From Pseudanabaena sp. ABRG5-3 (lineage in GTDB: Bacteria; Cyanobacteriota; Cyanobacteriia; Pseudanabaenales; Pseudanabaenaceae), in the NCBI RefSeq assembly GCF_003967015.1, contig NZ_AP017560.1:620001-684000 (forward strand): DNA of 64,000 nucleotides, in the 5' to 3' direction. The position numbers and the translations under genes were made by a program. The notes beneath the pieces were generated by a model. It saw nothing but the letters and a program-made list of their open reading frames with translations. It searched no databases and had not been told where the DNA came from. This document shows positions 1 through 9,206 of this stretch, in pieces (positions within the stretch are counted from its first letter, which is position 1; each line of letters starts with the position of its first letter).

Positions 1-52
1 CACCAGTTCTGGCGCGTAGTTCTTGAATTTGTTGGGTTGTAATGTCTGCCAT
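1..52 (-). CDS. tsf: Elongation factor Ts, N-terminal fragment (cut by window edge)
   Basis: Only the first 17 codons, reading MADITTQQIQELRARTG, are present before the window ends. They match the usual start of EF-Ts, in which an N-terminal UBA-like helix pair carries a pattern like LVKELREKTGAG. EF-Ts exchanges the nucleotide on EF-Tu during translation. The gene usually follows rpsB on the same strand, but here the DNA upstream is a short gap and then a gamma-glutamylcyclotransferase-like gene. The call rests on a very short match. Confidence 0.5.
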   Translation of the reverse strand, partial: MADITTQQIQELRARTG

Positions 53-183
53 ATTAATAAGCTTGTTTTGGGATCTCTAGGGCAACATTTCGAGGAGCTT
101 GGAGTTTTGCTCGTTGCCGAAAATATCTCTAAAATGTTGTTTGCAGTACTCTAAGTTATCACAATTCCGTGTACACAAGGTTT

Positions 184-639
184 TCAAAATTTGGGGCGAT
201 CGCCTGAAAAATTACTCCACCATCCATCAGTCTGAGCAATGCCTGCAAATTTGATTACCTGTTCTTTGGTCATTAAGTAAGCCCATGCCAATCCTAGAGA
301 ACTTCCTGCTAGATCAAAAGTTTCTATCTTTTGGCGATCATATAAATTTTCAGATAAATTTTCAGAAGTAGCCCGATCGCTTTGATAGTCTTCTAGATCA
401 TCCATAGCTTCTAAAATAATGTCATCGGGAAATGTAAGCAAATATCCATATACTTGCTTATTACCGATGGTCATCGCAGGATAACCCATCGGCAGAGCAA
501 ATAATTCACCATAGGCGATCGCCTGTTGCTGAGTGATTACTTGACCAGCACAATATTTGTCATAGTTAGCTTCGTTAGGCTTGAGCGTGCCATAGACAAA
601 GACATGGCATTGGTCAGGGCTTGGGCTATTTTCTGTCAT
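184..639 (-). CDS. Gamma-glutamylcyclotransferase-like (GGCT/AIG2 family) protein
   Basis: A 151-residue protein whose N-terminal VFVYGTLKPNE matches the YGTL substrate-binding loop of the GGCT/AIG2-like fold. Members act on gamma-glutamyl amino acids or gamma-glutamylamines and release 5-oxoproline. An acidic stretch, DIILEAMDDLEDY (about residues 73-85), is where the family's catalytic Glu usually lies. The length fits a single-domain cytoplasmic member. It lies upstream of tsf on the same strand, but a roughly 130-bp gap makes co-transcription unsure. The exact substrate cannot be read from sequence. Confidence 0.82.
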   Translation of the reverse strand: MTENSPSPDQCHVFVYGTLKPNEANYDKYCAGQVITQQQAIAYGELFALPMGYPAMTIGNKQVYGYLLTFPDDIILEAMDDLEDYQSDRATSENLSENLYDRQKIETFDLAGSSLGLAWAYLMTKEQVIKFAGIAQTDGWWSNFSGDRPKF

Positions 640-783
640 GATTCCATCATAATATTTTTATATTTATGGATTGAGCGAAGTCGAAACTCGCTTCTACTTT
701 ATGCTGATGCGATCGCCCCTACATCAGAGCTAACATAGAATGTAGTCGCCGTCCAGAAGATTAGCAATAGGAAACCAGCATCG

Positions 784-2691
784 ATGAGTAATGACAAAGA
801 TAGTTTTAAGGACAAATTTGCCTTTAAAGTCGAAGGTCTAGAATCTCTAGTAGATGATGTCAAGCAGTTGCTAAATCTTGATCAACTCATCGATCTGGCG
901 CAAAAACTCGAAGAGAAACAAAAATCTGGCGAGATTCACACAGAGGTAAATGTCACATCACGTCCTTTGGCCAGCATTCCTCGACGCGGTAATATTCCCC
1001 GATCGCCCCGTGCTGCTACAGCAACAGGCGGAAGTGGCGAAGTAACATCGCCTGATGTGGTTAAACCTGAAACACCCTCAGAGCATTCCCCCAAGGACAA
1101 GCCCCAAGCGATCGCCGAATTAGTAGGTGGCTTAGGCGATACCCTAGCGCAATTGCGGGATTTAGTGGAGATTCCTCTCAAACGCCCAGATGTACTAGCC
1201 AAGTTGGGCTTAGAACCACCTAAGGGTGTGTTATTAGTGGGACCTCCGGGAACAGGCAAAACCTTGACGGCTCGATCGCTAGCCAATGTATTAGGCGTAA
1301 ATTACATTGCGATCGTGGGTCCCGAAATTATTAGCAAATACTATGGCGAAGCGGAAACTCGGTTAAGACAAGTTTTTGAGAAAGCCGCCAAATCTTCTCC
1401 CTGTCTAATTTTTATCGATGAAATTGATGCACTCGTTCCCAATCGGGCAAATGTGGAAGGAGAAGTAGAAAAGCGACTAGTGGCTCAGTTGTTAGGTTTA
1501 ATGGATGGATTTGCGGAAACCAAGGGTGTGATTGTCCTAGCAGCAACAAATCGTCCTGATGCGATCGATCCTGCTCTCCGTCGTCCGGGGAGATTCGATC
1601 GCGAGATTATTTTCCCCATACCCGATCGCAAAGCACGCCGAGAGATTCTCGAAATCCATACGCGATCAATGCCATTAACTAGTGATGTGGATTTGGAAGA
1701 TATTGCTGATCGCGCCTATGGTTATGTGGGAGCAGATATTAAAGGACTATGCCAAGTGGCGGCAACTAATGCTCTGCGCCGTCAGGTTGCCAATGTAGTC
1801 GATATTCCTGATAATCTGAATGTTAATCGTGAAGACTTTGAATTTGCGCTAAAGCAAGTACAACCTGCTGTATTGCGATCGCTCCAAATCCAAGTTCCCA
1901 AAGTCAAATGGTCAGAAATTGGCGGACTCGCTACAGTCAAGCAAACGCTCCAAGAAGCTGTGGCTGGAGCATTAGTCGATCCCGCACTCTATGCCCATAC
2001 TCGTGCTAAGGCGGCGCGTGGGGTGCTGCTCTATGGTCCACCCGGAACAGGAAAGACTTTACTGGCAAAGGCGATCGCTACCCAAGCCCAAGCCAATTTC
2101 ATTTCCGTGGCAGGTTCAGAATTACTGACAAAATGGGTAGGGGCTTCTGAACAATCCATCCGTCAGTTATTTGCCCAAGCAAGACAGGCTTCTCCCTGTG
2201 TGATTTTTATTGATGAGATTGATACCCTTGCTCCTGCACGAGGTAGCTATCAAGGTGATAGTGGTGTTAGTGATCGCGTAATTGGTCAACTACTCACAGA
2301 ACTTGATGGGTTGCAATCGGCGGAAGGATTACTCGTAATTGGCGCAACCAATCGTCGCGATTTTATCGATCCTGCATTATTGCGATCGGGCCGAATTGAG
2401 CTGCATATGATGGTGGATTTACCTGATACCGATAGTCGTCGTGCAATTTTGGAAGTACATAATCGCGATCGCCCCCTTGATTGTCATCTCAATTTAGAAA
2501 TCTGGGCAGAACGGACGGAAAATTGGAATGGAGCTGATCTTGCTTTCTTAAGTAACCGTGCGGCGATCTTTGCGATTCGTCGCCATCAACGCGATCACTC
2601 TAATCAATTAGAAAATCAACTAGAAAATTTGCGAATTACGAATGAAGATTTTGAACAAGCCTTTGCCGAAATCCAAGCACAAAGAAATTAA
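784..2691 (+). CDS. CDC48/VCP-like ATPase with two AAA domains
   Basis: A 635-residue protein with two AAA modules. The first has Walker A GPPGTGKT near residue 153 and Walker B LIFIDEID. The second has Walker A GPPGTGKT near residue 420 and Walker B VIFIDEID. Both carry arginine-finger and sensor segments ([17 protein letters not shown]). This is the architecture of Cdc48/VAT unfoldases, which pull proteins apart with ATP. The first 110 residues are low-complexity and do not look like the Cdc48 double-psi barrel N-domain, so substrate or adaptor binding probably differs. The second module ends RSGRIELH rather than RPGRFD, a variation often seen in bacterial members. The gene stands alone and ends in a hairpin shared with the converging gene. 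Confidence 0.88.
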   Translation: MSNDKDSFKDKFAFKVEGLESLVDDVKQLLNLDQLIDLAQKLEEKQKSGEIHTEVNVTSRPLASIPRRGNIPRSPRAATATGGSGEVTSPDVVKPETPSEHSPKDKPQAIAELVGGLGDTLAQLRDLVEIPLKRPDVLAKLGLEPPKGVLLVGPPGTGKTLTARSLANVLGVNYIAIVGPEIISKYYGEAETRLRQVFEKAAKSSPCLIFIDEIDALVPNRANVEGEVEKRLVAQLLGLMDGFAETKGVIVLAATNRPDAIDPALRRPGRFDREIIFPIPDRKARREILEIHTRSMPLTSDVDLEDIADRAYGYVGADIKGLCQVAATNALRRQVANVVDIPDNLNVNREDFEFALKQVQPAVLRSLQIQVPKVKWSEIGGLATVKQTLQEAVAGALVDPALYAHTRAKAARGVLLYGPPGTGKTLLAKAIATQAQANFISVAGSELLTKWVGASEQSIRQLFAQARQASPCVIFIDEIDTLAPARGSYQGDSGVSDRVIGQLLTELDGLQSAEGLLVIGATNRRDFIDPALLRSGRIELHMMVDLPDTDSRRAILEVHNRDRPLDCHLNLEIWAERTENWNGADLAFLSNRAAIFAIRRHQRDHSNQLENQLENLRITNEDFEQAFAEIQAQRN

Positions 2692-2720
2692 TTGAAGAGC
2701 GCATAGCGCTCTTCAATTAA
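2688..2720. terminator. Bidirectional hairpin spanning two converging stop codons
   Basis: Perfect 15-bp arms (2688-2702 and 2706-2720) with a 3-nt loop. The arms contain the stop codon of the AAA ATPase and the stop codon of the gene on the other strand. AT-rich ends give U-rich tails in both directions, as expected of a shared intrinsic terminator. Confidence 0.7.
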
Positions 2721-3001
2721 TATTCAAACACCCAAATTGCCCATCCTTTGGCAATTACTGTGATTACATAGGCTACAGAAAGGCGACTAGTTAATTTTTC
2801 TACTTCCGCCCAACTAGAACTAGTCCGAAATAGACTATAGGTAAAACTGTTATAAGTAATTGCAGCTATGGGTTTATCTAAATCGTCCAGTTTAATATGG
2901 TGATATCGAACTTGAGCAGGCAAAATTACAAAGTTAGATGTTTTTTGCCCTCCCAAACGAAACAATTCACTTTCATTTAATGGGGCATTTTGTTCTGTCA
3001 T
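2717..3001 (-). CDS. Hypothetical protein, 94 aa
   Basis: No family recognised. The predicted product is a soluble mixed alpha/beta protein with an aromatic, hydrophobic C-terminus (KGWAIWVFEY). It starts at an ATG and ends inside the hairpin shared with the AAA ATPase gene. The absence of a signal peptide suggests a cytoplasmic protein. Convergent placement and intact length support a real gene. Confidence 0.6.
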   Translation of the reverse strand: MTEQNAPLNESELFRLGGQKTSNFVILPAQVRYHHIKLDDLDKPIAAITYNSFTYSLFRTSSSWAEVEKLTSRLSVAYVITVIAKGWAIWVFEY

Positions 3002-3063
3002 AAATATTTTCCTAATCTCACTCCAGTTTAATATATTGCTACAGCCATACTTGTTAAGACATG

Positions 3064-3114
3064 AAGTTCAAGAGAGAGCGGTGGCAAGAAATGCCACCGC
3101 TCTCTCTTGAACTT
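3064..3114. terminator. Long perfect hairpin
   Basis: 23-bp perfect arms at 3064-3086 and 3092-3114 with a 5-nt loop. It touches the stop codon of the membrane-protein gene that ends at 3114 on the minus strand, so it can terminate that transcript. The stem is much longer than a typical intrinsic terminator. Confidence 0.6.
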
Positions 3115-3959
3115 TAAAAATTTGGACTTACCTTCTGCAATTCCGACATCGTTTTCTGTACATCGATCGCAATCTGCAAGGTGGTATCAAAAATTCGTCC
3201 ATATTCCTTGGCTTGCTCCCCTACCTGCATAGACTCAAAAGCATTTAAATCAATATCAAAGCGATCGGGATGAAAGTCAGGATGTTCTCGTAAAATCCGT
3301 TCCGTTTTTAAGGCTCTAACGATATCATTGCGAGTCATTCGCAAAGCCGCGATCGCGGCTTCTCTAGATTCTAATTTGATCGTATTACCTGCTTCTTTTA
3401 GTTGATCAAACACATCGATATCCCGAACAACCTTGTTGCACTTATCAACTTCCGTAAATAGGCGTGTCACAATTTTGGGAATTTCTAGTACAGGCTGTTT
3501 GGACTTTTTCCAATTTTGATCGATCCATTTAGTCAAAAACCAAGCCAAAATGCCACTGGCGATCGCTAAAATCAAACATAGGCAAATCGTCCCTAAAGTA
3601 GCACCCATCAAAACATAAATTGAGTAAATTGATGCTGCCAAAGCGATACAAAAACAGACGACCGTAACTTCGGCAATTTCAATAGCAATACTCAAGGCCC
3701 CCAATAGTAAGCTGATTAGCAGGATAATTCCTGTAAATCGTAATGCAGGTAAAAACATACCTGCAAATATGGCAAAGGAGATTGTCCCAACGCCTATAGC
3801 GATCGCGCGCTGAATCATAATCTGTCGCGGTGTTAAATGATTTGATTGCAACAACTTCTGGCGATCAAAACCAGTCAATTCCAAAAGTTCTGCTTCAGAA
3901 ATTAATAACCGTTCCAGATCGGCTCTCATAATTTTGGCTACTATCGTTGTCGTCATCAT
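3114..3959 (-). CDS. Hypothetical membrane protein
   Basis: A 281-residue protein. An N-terminal cytoplasmic segment (about 1-48) is followed by roughly four hydrophobic helices between residues 49 and 143 (for example AIAIGVGTISFAIFAGMF and IILLISLLLGALSI). A long soluble, charged helical domain runs from about 150 to 281. No enzyme motif was seen and no family was recognised. Two adjacent ATG codons (3959 and 3956) could start it. A perfect 26-bp palindrome ends the leader one to two bases upstream of the start, which is odd for a translated gene. Confidence 0.65.
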   Translation of the reverse strand: MMTTTIVAKIMRADLERLLISEAELLELTGFDRQKLLQSNHLTPRQIMIQRAIAIGVGTISFAIFAGMFLPALRFTGIILLISLLLGALSIAIEIAEVTVVCFCIALAASIYSIYVLMGATLGTICLCLILAIASGILAWFLTKWIDQNWKKSKQPVLEIPKIVTRLFTEVDKCNKVVRDIDVFDQLKEAGNTIKLESREAAIAALRMTRNDIVRALKTERILREHPDFHPDRFDIDLNAFESMQVGEQAKEYGRIFDTTLQIAIDVQKTMSELQKVSPNF

Positions 3960-3960
3960 A

Positions 3961-4135
3961 GAACAAGGGGCTTAAGCCCCTTGTTCTTTAGGATTAAAAA
4001 ATCTTACTTCGCAAAATTTTTTTATAAAGTTTTAGCCTATGCAGTTTTGATTTTGCCGTAGGCAAAATCAAAACTCAAAAATCTTACCGAGTCTTGTTGT
4101 GAGTTTTCAAATGAGCTTATGCTCATTTGAAAACT
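3961..4135. repeat. Cluster of three perfect palindromes
   Basis: Three unrelated hairpins lie within 175 bp between the DUF3386 gene and the membrane-protein gene, both on the minus strand. They are 3961-3986 (26-bp uninterrupted palindrome), 4044-4057/4061-4074 (14-bp arms) and 4102-4116/4121-4135 (15-bp arms). The last can terminate the DUF3386 transcript. The first lies directly before the next start codon and could instead affect its translation. Confidence 0.65.
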
Positions 4136-4142
4136 GTTATAG

Positions 4143-4856
4143 CTATAGCATCTGAATATCACTAAAGATAATTTCGTAGTTTTTGGTTTGCCCTTGCTCA
4201 TTGGATTGCACAACTTGCTTAGTCATTACATAGTAATTGCCAATCTTTTCGTAGATATCCTCAAACCGAGCTTGACGGACAATCTCATCATTCATTGGAT
4301 TACGGAAAACCGCAGTGTAGAGAGATGAAATGTAACCTTCGCCTGTATCCAAATGATCGAGGTGATTAATTACAAAGCCAATTCTACCCATGACACGACT
4401 AACCATCGAGATCTCTTTACCACGTACTTTGTAATTTGATCCCATTGAGTCACCCGTTACCAAAATCTCGACGGCTCCTGACTCATCGGTTGCACCAAGA
4501 TTAAAGCTAGATTTACCATGAGCTTCTTCAAAGGTCTTGCGTTTGCGGTGGGTGACGACATCGCGCAGTTGATTGTACAGCCATTCCTGACCTTCATCAA
4601 CGGATACTGTTTTTTCTTCACCACTAGGAGTGCGACTGGTACGCTCAACTAATTGAGGTTCATCCATGCTCACTTCCACGGTCAGATCACCATTGATGCG
4701 GGCTTTTCCTGTGCGAGCCACGCCATTGATCGCTACCGATACATTAGCGGTTAGCCCAGGGAAGTTGCTATCCCATGTATAGCGATTTTCGTAAGCGGCC
4801 TGAAATAAATCACGGGCGTTAGTATCGAATTTAGTGTCTGGGGCTGCTGTAACCAT
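4143..4856 (-). CDS. DUF3386 family protein
   Basis: A 237-residue protein starting MVTAAPDTKFDTNARDLFQAAYENRYTW, the characteristic opening of cyanobacterial DUF3386 proteins. Other family-like segments are LYNQLRDVVTHRKRKTFEEAHGK in the middle and LDTGEGYISSLY, GNYYVMTKQVV near the end. The family is restricted mainly to cyanobacteria and has no established function. No signal peptide or membrane helix is visible, so it is probably cytoplasmic. It is followed by the palindrome cluster and preceded by a Family A palindromic repeat. Confidence 0.85.
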   Translation of the reverse strand: MVTAAPDTKFDTNARDLFQAAYENRYTWDSNFPGLTANVSVAINGVARTGKARINGDLTVEVSMDEPQLVERTSRTPSGEEKTVSVDEGQEWLYNQLRDVVTHRKRKTFEEAHGKSSFNLGATDESGAVEILVTGDSMGSNYKVRGKEISMVSRVMGRIGFVINHLDHLDTGEGYISSLYTAVFRNPMNDEIVRQARFEDIYEKIGNYYVMTKQVVQSNEQGQTKNYEIIFSDIQML

Positions 4857-4932
4857 TTTTTGTTAAACGTATTGAGTATTTTTCTATTTTATCCCGAAAC
4901 CCTATAAGCCTAGTGATGTTCATGGTATGCCA

Positions 4933-5035
4933 TAAGTACTTGTGCAAAATAAATTACCCAAACCCGTAAAGTTGCGCCCCATAGGGGCGCAACTTTACGG
5001 GTTTGGGTTTGTAATTAATTATGCCTAGCTACTTA
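4933..5035. repeat. Palindromic repeat, Family A copy 1
   Basis: A nested hairpin with a perfect 25-bp inner stem (4956-4980 and 4984-5008). The outer boundary ends in AATTATGCCTAGCTACTTA, shared with copies near 7035, 36000 and 55335. The outer arms are conserved among copies while this inner stem differs from theirs. It lies between two minus-strand genes. Confidence 0.65.
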
Positions 5036-5055
5036 CCACGAGCATCATTAGGGAT

Positions 5056-6771
5056 TTAATTTCCGGGTGTGGGCTTAAGTGTAAACAAAAAATCTAAGCG
5101 GGTGGTTTTGGCATCAACATTGGTGGAAGTAACTGAGATCCCATTGATTGCATCTAAAACAGCTCGAACTTCGGTAAAGCTGGGATTAGATTTAACTTCA
5201 GGAGGTAATAGGCGATCGGCAAGAGTCAGGGCTGTAGTCATATTTAGATAGAAATAACCACCATTGGATTTGGGAAGTCCTGTAGTCAAGATTTGGAAGG
5301 GACTACTTTCGGGTAAGTTGCGAGCGGGCTTAGGAACAAAGGTATCTGCAAGATCGCCCATTGACCAAAAGACAAAGTTATTATCTAAACTGCCACGGGT
5401 TGCGATGGTTGTATTAGCGATCGCCCAAGTTACTACGGATTTGTCTCCAATTTGCTTTGGCTTTAGCTCAACCCCTTTGGGCAATAATCCACTAGAGGAC
5501 TGGGCCGCTTTATCAATTTTATCGAGAGCTGCTTGAGCCACATTCTGATCACTAGCTTGGGCGATCGCCACAAAGCCAAATCCGGGGCTTGCCAAAATGC
5601 CTTGGTTATTAGGAATGGCTGCGATCGCAAATTCTCCATTCATCCATTTGAGAATATCTTGATCCAGATCAAGCTTGGTCGTATCTTTTACCCCTTTGCG
5701 AATCTGATCGATCAGTTGAGCCGAGCTAGCATTTCCCTTAGACTGAGCAACTAAAGATTGCCAAGACTGATATAGATTCACCCCTGATACCAATAAGAAG
5801 GTTTCCTGTGGCAAAAGATTGAGTACCTTTGCTTCGTTATTTATCAGTGGATTAGAGTTCTCATTCTTGAGATAGGTATTAATCTCAAAGCGTAAACCTT
5901 CCTTCTGGGTTCCACCAGTAAGCGTCATCGCATCCAGTTCGCGACGGGACTGGGTAATTGCCGATTCATTCAAATTCAGCTTTGCCTGAGAGCCGATAAA
6001 CTCTAGTGCTACTTCCCCATCCAGATAAACTTGCAACAACGGATCGGCGATTTTAGTTTGATTAGCAGAACCATAAATCTTGGCAAAGATCGGCTTTTTG
6101 GCAAGGGAGGAACTAGTACCTTTGTAAGTATCGATCGCCTGCTGCATCAATGCAGGGCTGGTGGAGAGTGCCACATACTGCCCTCCCAGATCTGCGGTCA
6201 CAACACTATTATTTGGGTCACGGGTGGGTGACTCATAGTAGGTGACATCTTTATACTGCTTAGAGGTAAATCTTGCCCCTTGCTGCGTTAAAGCTTCACG
6301 ATATTTGGTCAGAAAGGCATCAGACTTGCTGCGATCGCGGGTTGGGGCAATCACTAAGGTTGCCGCAGGCGCTTGTGGCTGGGCAGAGTTTGGAACAAGT
6401 GCTGTCATCACATAACCATCTAACCAAGGCTGCACATCACGTCCATATTCTGTTTTGCTTTGGACTAGCAGAGAATTAAGTGGAGATTTAGTGATCCCAT
6501 CACTAATTAGCTTTTGTGATGCAGGTGTCCCAAATTGCGCCAATTTATTCCAAGGCTCAGATTTGGTATTAAATGCCATTACGATTTGTGCTTCTTGGGG
6601 GATCGCTGCTGCCGCACCCAAAATCCCTTTAGTTGCTTGCGATCGCTGAGAAAAATAGAAATAGGCTCCCCCTGCGCCTGTGGCAACCACAGCAGCGCCA
6701 ATGCCTATGTACATCAACAGAGTCGATTGTTTGGTTTGTGTAGATTTGTTAGTTCTGGATGACTTTGACAT
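5056..6771 (-). CDS. DUF3352 domain protein, membrane-anchored
   Basis: A 571-residue protein. Residues 1-17 are basic and Ser/Thr-rich. A single hydrophobic segment (about 19-41, LLMYIGIGAAVVATGAGGAYFYF) then acts as a membrane anchor or uncleaved signal. The remaining roughly 530 residues are probably periplasmic or lumenal and carry the repeated beta-rich DUF3352 pattern (IPQEAQIVMAFNTKSEPWNKL near the start; LPQETFLLVSGVN and a related WAIANTTIATRG in the second half). DUF3352 proteins are widespread in cyanobacteria and have no assigned function. The gene is monocistronic here, with repeats on both sides. Confidence 0.82.
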   Translation of the reverse strand: MSKSSRTNKSTQTKQSTLLMYIGIGAAVVATGAGGAYFYFSQRSQATKGILGAAAAIPQEAQIVMAFNTKSEPWNKLAQFGTPASQKLISDGITKSPLNSLLVQSKTEYGRDVQPWLDGYVMTALVPNSAQPQAPAATLVIAPTRDRSKSDAFLTKYREALTQQGARFTSKQYKDVTYYESPTRDPNNSVVTADLGGQYVALSTSPALMQQAIDTYKGTSSSLAKKPIFAKIYGSANQTKIADPLLQVYLDGEVALEFIGSQAKLNLNESAITQSRRELDAMTLTGGTQKEGLRFEINTYLKNENSNPLINNEAKVLNLLPQETFLLVSGVNLYQSWQSLVAQSKGNASSAQLIDQIRKGVKDTTKLDLDQDILKWMNGEFAIAAIPNNQGILASPGFGFVAIAQASDQNVAQAALDKIDKAAQSSSGLLPKGVELKPKQIGDKSVVTWAIANTTIATRGSLDNNFVFWSMGDLADTFVPKPARNLPESSPFQILTTGLPKSNGGYFYLNMTTALTLADRLLPPEVKSNPSFTEVRAVLDAINGISVTSTNVDAKTTRLDFLFTLKPTPGN

Positions 6772-6891
6772 GGATGTGGGATAAACCTAAAAGTTGCAAG
6801 ACATCAAAATTATTGATAGCGCCAAATCTCAATCAAGATACTACAGATTTGGTTACAGAGGATTACCCAAAACTTTTTTGAAAGCTTGGCA

Positions 6892-6980
6892 TTGCCCCTT
6901 AGGTTTCTGCAATTTAATAAAAAACAGATTTTTTGGTGCTGTTTCGCCTCACCACAAAAAATCAGTTCCTTATTTTCCTG
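6892..6980. repeat. Family B hairpin repeat, degenerate copy
   Basis: Begins CCTTAGGTTTCTGCAATTTAA and contains GATTTTTTGGTG facing CACCACAAAAAATC. The same outer text and core recur near 8897, 54664 and 62821. The arms of this copy are imperfect. Confidence 0.5.
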
Positions 6981-7034
6981 CTCATCCCTTAGTTTAAAGC
7001 TCTATCAGTATGCTGGCAGTATTATAGTAATTTC

Positions 7035-7138
7035 TAAGTAGCTGGGCATAATTAAAAACCAGATCCAAAACCTGTGGCGTACGCGCAGCGTACGCCACAG
7101 GTTTTGGGGTTTTATATTTAATTGCGCCCACCTACTTA
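7035..7138. repeat. Palindromic repeat, Family A copy 2
   Basis: Outer arms TAAGTAGCTGGGCATAATTAA and TTTAATTGCGCCCACCTACTTA enclose a perfect 20-bp inner stem (7065-7084 and 7088-7107) containing CCAAAACCTGTGGCG. It shares both its outer arms and the start of the inner stem with the copies at 36000 and 55335. Confidence 0.7.
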
Positions 7139-7168
7139 TATAGCTATAGCAATCCTAAGTCATTTACT

Positions 7169-7300
7169 GATGTTACGTGGAAGTTTCTAAAGTAGGGTCG
7201 GGTTTTGCCTATAGATCTTGCTTTAGCCCAGAATTATCAACTAAACCCGCCCCTACTGTGCATACGATTACCTTACGGAGTGATGGTTCCACGTAACATC
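7169..7300. mobile_element. 132-bp MITE-like element with target-site duplication
   Basis: Terminal inverted repeats GATGTTACGTGGAA (7169-7182) and its exact complement (7287-7300). An 11-bp direct repeat, AGTCATTTACT, flanks it at 7158-7168 and 7301-7311, as expected of a target-site duplication. Inside is a second inverted pair (AGTAGGGTCGGGTTT and AAACCCGCCCCTACT) with one mismatch. There is no transposase gene, so it would be mobilised in trans. The parent element is unknown. Confidence 0.7.
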
Positions 7301-7323
7301 AGTCATTTACTAAGATTGCGATA

Positions 7324-7365
7324 ATTTGTATGAAGCGTACCCGCATAAGTGCGCTTCATACAAAT
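7324..7365. repeat. Hairpin with 14-bp arms
   Basis: ATTTGTATGAAGCG at 7324-7337 pairs with 7352-7365. It lies just after the MITE and about 290 bp before the response-regulator gene. Its role is unknown. Confidence 0.5.
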
Positions 7366-7653
7366 CATTTAGAACTGGTATATATTCCTTATATTGATTA
7401 TATTGAATAAGCTTTTGCGAAAAAACTAAATTTAACTAAATTTTTAGTAACCGCCTGAGTATGTTGATGGAATTAACCGTAGGATTGTTTAGCAATAGGG
7501 TAAGCCAATGCTTGATAGTTATTTGATGCGTTATGTTTCACGAACAAATTCTCCAAATAATCACGCATTCTTAAATTAATTTCAACTTCTAAAAGTCAAT
7601 TTTTCGGATCCTTCTAACTAGAAAAATCAATTTCTAAGACGCATGGATAACAA

Positions 7654-8901
7654 ATGGATACAGATAATCTAGCCGTTTATAGCCTTGTAGAACAATTACG
7701 CGGCTATGGTCGCAAGCAGTTTACTGGGAAACTGGAACTTCATAGCGTCAAAGAATATAAATGGATTATTTACTATTGCCACGGTAGGTTGGTATGGGCT
7801 TCGGGTGGGGTACATAACCATCGACGTTGGCGCAGATTAATGGGGCAGTACAAATTACAGATCGATTTTAATAAAATTTCTCTCCGCACCCCCGAAGAAA
7901 TTAGACTATGGGACTACCATGTGCTGGTCATCCTCATGAAACGCATGGTCTTGTCTCGTGACCAAATCTCGCCAATCATTGAAAGCTTTGTTCATGAAGT
8001 ATTATTTGACATTATTCAATGTGCAGCTAATGAGCGAATCACCTACTACTGTGATTTTGAAGATGAAATTACCCCTGTAATTTCCCTAATCCATGCAGAA
8101 CATGCTATTGAACGCGCTCACGAAGATTGGATTACATGGCGTAAATTAGGAATAGCTGACTTTTCGCCAAATCTTGCTCCTTGGATTAAGCGTCCTGAAC
8201 AACTTAGGGAAGAAGCCTCAGAACTTACCTATAAAACTTTAATTACGATCCTTGATGGTAGGCGATCGCTACGGGAACTATCTACATGGATGAAAAAAGA
8301 TTTACTTCCTCTTGTTCAATCTCTAATTGCCTATTATCATCGTGGGCTGATTGGACTCGCAGAAGTTCCTGATATCCAAGCTCCTCTCCCTGCTATTGTA
8401 TCAAGTAGAGAATCAGAACCAGAAGCCACCCAATTATTAGAAAGTAACCAGAGTCAAAACAAGTTACAAATTTTACCTCGTCCTCTTATTGCTTGTGTAG
8501 ATGATAGCAATCAGGTATGTGCAACTATTGAACAGATTGTCTCAAAGTTCGGTTTTGGATTCTTAGCAATTAAAGAATCTATTAAAGTATTACCACTACT
8601 GGTTGAACATAAGCCAGAGATGATTATTTTAGATTTAGTCATGCCAATTGTTGGTGGATATGAACTCTGTTCACAGATCCGTCGTATTCCAGAGTTTAAG
8701 GATACGCCAATTTTAATTTTGACTAGTAATGACACATTGATTGATCGCATTAGGTCTCGTTTTGTTGGTGCAACTGCCTTTATATCAAAGGCATCGGGCA
8801 ATGAAAAAATTGGTGAACAAATTAAGAAGTATCTTCTTACTTCTGATACAGCAATCAAAGATTCTCCCTATGTTGATAATGTATCTGACTTATCTAGCTA
8901 A
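7654..8901 (+). CDS. PATAN-type response regulator (PatA/PixG/TaxP1-like)
   Basis: A 415-residue protein. The N-terminal region (about 5-240) has the PATAN/DUF4388-like opening LVEQLRGYGRKQFTGKLEL and a helical middle found in cyanobacterial PatA-type regulators. A linker of about 30 residues follows. The CheY-like receiver domain (about 277-395) has acidic DD (283-284), phosphoacceptor Asp327 in ILDLVMP, Thr357 and Lys379, so it looks phosphorylatable. Relatives act beside CheA/CheW/MCP pathways in pilus-driven phototaxis or in heterocyst patterning. No che genes adjoin it here, although a CheW gene occurs 46 kb away. A Family B hairpin directly follows. Confidence 0.85.
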   Translation: MDTDNLAVYSLVEQLRGYGRKQFTGKLELHSVKEYKWIIYYCHGRLVWASGGVHNHRRWRRLMGQYKLQIDFNKISLRTPEEIRLWDYHVLVILMKRMVLSRDQISPIIESFVHEVLFDIIQCAANERITYYCDFEDEITPVISLIHAEHAIERAHEDWITWRKLGIADFSPNLAPWIKRPEQLREEASELTYKTLITILDGRRSLRELSTWMKKDLLPLVQSLIAYYHRGLIGLAEVPDIQAPLPAIVSSRESEPEATQLLESNQSQNKLQILPRPLIACVDDSNQVCATIEQIVSKFGFGFLAIKESIKVLPLLVEHKPEMIILDLVMPIVGGYELCSQIRRIPEFKDTPILILTSNDTLIDRIRSRFVGATAFISKASGNEKIGEQIKKYLLTSDTAIKDSPYVDNVSDLSS

Positions 8902-8968
8902 GGGTTCTGCGATTTAACAAGGAACCAAATGTTTTGTGGCACGGCTTCGTTGTGCCACAAAACATCGT
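8897..8968. repeat. Family B hairpin repeat / likely terminator
   Basis: Starts at the response-regulator stop codon with CTAAGGGTTCTGCGATTTAA. It has perfect 14-bp arms ATGTTTTGTGGCAC at 8929-8942 and 8952-8965. The same outer text is found inverted at 54664-54751. It can serve as the terminator of the response-regulator gene. Confidence 0.6.
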
Positions 8969-9206
8969 ACGTGTCCCTAAAATTTATCTAATACAGACTT
9001 CTACAATCAACATTTCTATCCCACATTCCGCTTGTAATGGAAGGAAAAAATAATTATGAAACAGTCACAGGGAGGAGATAGTATCGTTGGCAGGCAGGAG
9101 AAAAGAAATTCAAAATTTGAATCCGAAGAGGAGACAAATTAACAACTTCATTAGTTGCACATCACGTTATTAACTCTATGGAATTTTTTACAGTTCTAGC
9201 GATCGC

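Larger units (their letters stand above)
6772..7653. other. Gene-free 0.88 kb spacer rich in repeats
   Basis: No credible coding region was seen on either strand. The stretch holds an imperfect Family B hairpin (about 6892-6980), a Family A palindrome (7035-7138), a 132-bp MITE-like element (7169-7300) and a 14-bp-arm hairpin (7324-7337/7352-7365). The last roughly 290 bp, before the response regulator, is AT-rich and presumably holds its promoter. Confidence 0.6.

Noticed and set aside
6794-6997. Plus-strand open frame of 67 codons in the repeat-rich spacer
   Set aside because: Overlaps the Family B hairpin, no ribosome-binding site, no protein-like pattern.
9056-9142. 28-codon open frame MKQSQGGDSIVGRQEKRNSK with a possible ribosome-binding site
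   Set aside because: No recognisable pattern and unstructured composition; too little support to call a gene.
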